A DNA stretch of 64,000 nt from Aureimonas sp. SK2. GTDB taxonomy: Bacteria; Pseudomonadota; Alphaproteobacteria; Rhizobiales; Rhizobiaceae. Each line of letters begins with the position of its first letter. The stretch's first letter is position 1. The position numbers and the translations under genes were made by a program. Below the pieces are notes generated by a model. That model did not search any database and was not told the DNA's origin. It saw only the letters and a program-made list of their open reading frames with translations. Positions 61,083 to 64,000 of this stretch are shown in pieces. The stretch covers positions 372,001 to 436,000 of the forward strand of contig NZ_JAPZDS010000002.1 in NCBI RefSeq assembly GCF_029813115.1, read 5' to 3'.

Positions 61083-64000
61083 ATGAAGCTCTTCATCGCG
61101 CTGGGCGGCCTTCTCGTCCTCGCGCTCCTGACGCTTCTCGTCGGACCGTCCTTCGTCGACTGGACGAGCTACCGCGCGAGCTTCGAGGCGGAGGCCTCGC
61201 GCATTCTCGGCCAGAGGGTGGAGGTGCGCGGCACGGCCTCGGCGCGGCTCCTGCCGTTTCCCTCCCTATCCTTCACCGATGTCGTGGTGGGCGACGATCC
61301 CACCGACCCCGTCCTGACCGTTCGCGCCTTCCGCATGGACGCCGAACTCGCGCCCTACCTGTCCGGCGAGATCCGCATCTTCGACATGCGGCTCGACGGC
61401 CCGGCGCTGAGCGTCCCGGTGGAGGGCGACGGCACCATCCGCTGGCCGGTGGGCTCGCGCGCGGCGCCCCCGTCCGAAACCGTGGTTCTGGAGCGGATCG
61501 TGGTCGCGGACGGCTCGGCGGTGCTGGCCGACCGCCGCTCGTCGCGCCGCATCGCCCTGACGGCGATCGACGCCACCCTGTCCGCCCAGTCCCTTCGCGG
61601 TCCCTTCGCGGGCAGCGCGACACTCCTTGCCGACGGCCGGCCGCTGGCCGCCTCCTTCTCCACGGGATCCGGGGCCGGGGACGGCCGCCTGCCGCTCCGG
61701 CTGACGCTCGATTCGCAGGCGCTCGACCTGCGCGCGACGTTGGATGCCGTGATCTCCAGCCTTCCCGGCGAGCCGCTCGCCGACGGGACGCTGGCGCTCC
61801 TGAGCCCGATCGACCCTACGGCCGAGCGGCCGGACGGGGCGCCGGCACCGCTCCTGCCGCCGCTGCGCCTGACCACGGAGCTCGGCCTGACGCCGACGTC
61901 GCTGCGCGCGACGGAGCTCCGGGCCGAAGTGGGGGCGGCCGAAGTTCCCTATGTCGCCACCGGTTCGGCCCTGGTGGACGTCGGCTCGATCCCGCGCTTC
62001 GATCTCCAGCTTGACGGCCAGGCGATCGACGTCGACCGGATCGCCCCGCCGAGCGCCCCTGCGGGGGAGCCGCCCGGCCTTCCCGCCCGCATTGAGGCCC
62101 TGCGCGCCGCGCTGGAGCGCCTGCCGACCCCCGGCATGCCCGGCCGGGTGCGCCTGTCGCTGCCGCTGGTCACGGTGGGCGACACGACGATCCGCAGCGT
62201 GTCGCTCGCCGGATCGCCCGCCACGGAAGGCTGGTCGCTCCAGTCCTTCTCCGCCGAACTGCCCGGCCGCACATTGGTCGAGGCCTCGGGCGTCCTGCGC
62301 ACGGAAGGGGAGGCGGGCTTTCGCGGCAACCTGCTTCTCGCCGCGCGCCAGCCCGCCGCCTTTCTCGGCTGGGCGGCCGGCGCCGCGGACCCGGCCCTGA
62401 CGCGCCTCGGGCGCGCCGGCTTCTCGGCCGACGTGGACCTCTCGGCCGCCGACCAGCGGTTCGACGGGCTGGAGATCGATCTCGACGGGCGAAGCCTGAC
62501 CGGCGCCATCCGCCGGGCGGCGCGGCCGGAGGGCAACAACACGACCATCGACCTGCGCGGTGCCGACGTCGATCTCGAACCCGTGGGCGCCCTGGCGCGT
62601 CTCCTGGCCTTGCAGGGCGGCGCGCCGCGCGAGGGGGAACGGTTCGAGCTGCAGTTCTCCGCCGGCCCGGCACGATGGGGCGATGTCGAGGCCGCGAGCC
62701 TCGATGCCGACCTCACCTTCGATCGGGGCCTTGCCGACATCGCGAGCCTCGACGCCACGGCCTTCGCGGGCACCGACCTCCATGTCGAGGGCACGCTGGC
62801 CGACCCGTTCGGCACGCCGCGACCCGATCTCAGCCTTGAGATCGCCTCGGCCGATCCCGCCCGGCTTGCCGAGTTCCTGCGTGCCCGCCTGCCCGCGAGC
62901 CCGCTGGTCGAAGCGCTCGCCCGGCGCGCCCCGTCGCTCGCACCCCTGTCCCTCACCGGCACTGCGGCGTCGCAGGGAACGAACCGCGACGATCTGGCGG
63001 TGGAGCTTTGGGGCACGGCGGCCGGCACCGAGCTGAACCTGCGCGTCGCGCTGGAGAACGGGCTCGCCGCCGCCGAGCGCAACGGACGCTTCGGCCTCGA
63101 CCTCCACCTCAACCAGGCCGATGCCGACGTGCTTCTGGCGCAGGCGGGCCTTGCCGTCCTTCCCTTGGGAGAGACGATGCCGCTCAGCGCGACGCTGGCC
63201 CTCTCGGGCGAGCCCGGCGCCGCGTCGGACGTCTCGATCCAACTGGCCGCGCCGGGCACCGATCTCTCGGCCAACGGATCGGCGACGATCGGCTCGGAGG
63301 GGCTTCGCGCCGCCGTCCTCGCCCTTCGGCTGCGCAGCGACGATCTCGCCTCCTGGGCGACCCGGCTCGCTCTCGCCTTCGGCCAGCCGCTGGACGACCT
63401 GCCCGCCTCCGGCGAGGCGACCGTCTCGCTCGCCGACGGAAGCTGGTCTGTCGACGGCCTCGCCGCGACGCTGGGCACAGCGCGCCTCTCCGGCGCCCTG
63501 ACCGCGCCGGCCGGCGGGCCGGTCTCCGGTCGGCTCGCCATGTCCAACCTGTCGCTCGACTGGCTCGGCCGCCTGGCGACGGGCGTCGATCTGGCCGCCG
63601 CCGTCGCGGGGGAGGGCGGCCAGCCGCCCGCCTTTGCCGCGCCGCTCCTGCCGGGGCGCGCCTTCCGGCTGGCGCTCGGGGCCAAGCGCGCGCAAGGGCT
63701 CGGCCTCTCCCTGTCGGGCCTGTCCGCGACGGTCGAGGGAGACGGCACGCGGCTGGCCGCCTCCGACCTGTCGGCCGAGCTGGCGGGCGGCGGGCGCCTT
63801 TCGGGAGGCGGCGAGGTGCGCAATGCGGCCGGCATCCTCTCGACCCGTCTCGACATGGCCCTGGCCGGACGGCCGCTGGATGCCGGCGCGGGACTTCTGG
63901 CCGGCCGGCTGGACCTGTCCGGGATGTTGACGGGCGGGGGCGAATCCTGGCCCGCCCTTCTCGCATCGCTCGACGGACGCGGACGTCTGACCCTGGCGGA
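61083..64000 (+). CDS. AsmA family protein (3' end cut by window)
   Basis: At least 972 residues of a large inner-membrane-anchored periplasmic protein. A single N-terminal transmembrane segment (FIALGGLLVLALLTLLVGPSFVDW) is followed by the AsmA start YRASFEAEASRILGQRVEVRGTASARLLPFPSLSFTDVVVG, then a long run of beta-strand repeats rich in small residues, as in the AsmA/TamB/YhdP bridge proteins that move phospholipids between membranes. AGGAAAGGCAGG precedes ATG 61083. The frame is open to the window end, so the total length is unknown; rhizobial members are usually 1100-1300 residues. Confidence 0.9.
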   Translation, partial: MKLFIALGGLLVLALLTLLVGPSFVDWTSYRASFEAEASRILGQRVEVRGTASARLLPFPSLSFTDVVVGDDPTDPVLTVRAFRMDAELAPYLSGEIRIFDMRLDGPALSVPVEGDGTIRWPVGSRAAPPSETVVLERIVVADGSAVLADRRSSRRIALTAIDATLSAQSLRGPFAGSATLLADGRPLAASFSTGSGAGDGRLPLRLTLDSQALDLRATLDAVISSLPGEPLADGTLALLSPIDPTAERPDGAPAPLLPPLRLTTELGLTPTSLRATELRAEVGAAEVPYVATGSALVDVGSIPRFDLQLDGQAIDVDRIAPPSAPAGEPPGLPARIEALRAALERLPTPGMPGRVRLSLPLVTVGDTTIRSVSLAGSPATEGWSLQSFSAELPGRTLVEASGVLRTEGEAGFRGNLLLAARQPAAFLGWAAGAADPALTRLGRAGFSADVDLSAADQRFDGLEIDLDGRSLTGAIRRAARPEGNNTTIDLRGADVDLEPVGALARLLALQGGAPREGERFELQFSAGPARWGDVEAASLDADLTFDRGLADIASLDATAFAGTDLHVEGTLADPFGTPRPDLSLEIASADPARLAEFLRARLPASPLVEALARRAPSLAPLSLTGTAASQGTNRDDLAVELWGTAAGTELNLRVALENGLAAAERNGRFGLDLHLNQADADVLLAQAGLAVLPLGETMPLSATLALSGEPGAASDVSIQLAAPGTDLSANGSATIGSEGLRAAVLALRLRSDDLASWATRLALAFGQPLDDLPASGEATVSLADGSWSVDGLAATLGTARLSGALTAPAGGPVSGRLAMSNLSLDWLGRLATGVDLAAAVAGEGGQPPAFAAPLLPGRAFRLALGAKRAQGLGLSLSGLSATVEGDGTRLAASDLSAELAGGGRLSGGGEVRNAAGILSTRLDMALAGRPLDAGAGLLAGRLDLSGMLTGGGESWPALLASLDGRGRLTLA

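Noticed and set aside
61266-63695. 809-codon open frame on the minus strand
   Set aside because: It is antisense to the AsmA gene, whose membrane anchor and repeat pattern are convincing; the antisense product is low-complexity Arg/Gly/Ala.

Overview
The window is GC-rich (about two thirds G+C by eye), densely packed chromosomal DNA of an alphaproteobacterium, most likely of the order Hyphomicrobiales (Rhizobiales). The evidence is BA14K-family proteins, an HWE-family sensor kinase, EcfG-type promoter sequences, the rhizobial type of cob gene content and many ATGA/GTGA start-stop overlaps. Genus cannot be fixed from the sequence; Aurantimonadaceae-like bacteria are only a guess. I see no tRNA, rRNA, CRISPR array or intact insertion sequence.

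Region 1 (1-15986) is a cobalamin (B12) biosynthesis island. On the minus strand cobQ (cut by the window edge) is coupled to a TauE/SafE permease. On the plus strand cbiX-cobH-cobL-cobI-cbiG/cobJ-cobM form one tightly overlapping operon. cbiD-cobK run back on the minus strand, then cobB-cobC-cbiB (plus), cobS (minus) and cobT (plus). The enzyme set mixes early-cobalt ('anaerobic') members (CbiX, CbiG, CbiD) with Cob-type enzymes; cobG, cobF and cobNST are not in the window. A perfect ParB-binding parS sequence lies inside cobK. An inverted-repeat element sits between tauE and cbiX.

Region 2 (15989-33823) carries a small membrane protein, an opgG-orfX-opgC glucan module with a MarR regulator, an HD-GYP protein facing an HWE histidine kinase across a second inverted-repeat element, purU, lepA, a YeeE/YedE sulfur-type transporter, a GGDEF diguanylate cyclase, an AlkX/YcaQ DNA glycosylase, an RsuA-type pseudouridine synthase, CHAD and CYTH proteins, and a cold-shock protein with a clear terminator.

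Region 3 (34171-43213) has a GH15 glucoamylase/trehalase-type enzyme followed by what looks like a complete upper D-apiose catabolic set: apnO-apsD-apnL (D-apiose to 3-oxo-isoapionate) in one minus-strand operon, and oiaX-oiaK (kinase plus RuBisCO-like decarboxylase) in another, with a divergent GntR/FCD regulator. Palindromes sharing the 8-mer CTGGTATG lie in front of both transcription units and are probable regulator sites. No sugar transporter or erythrulose-phosphate isomerase is in the window.

Region 4 (43298-64000) holds a dodecin, an S24-type repressor with a palindromic promoter, a YihY/BrkB membrane protein, fatty-acid beta-oxidation genes (fadB, thiolase, acyl-CoA dehydrogenase) interrupted by an EAL protein and by a lower-GC winged-helix-like small gene, an aminopeptidase P, two BA14K proteins with EcfG-like promoters, an operon of three coiled-coil proteins of unknown role, uvrD, and the start of an AsmA-family protein cut by the window end.
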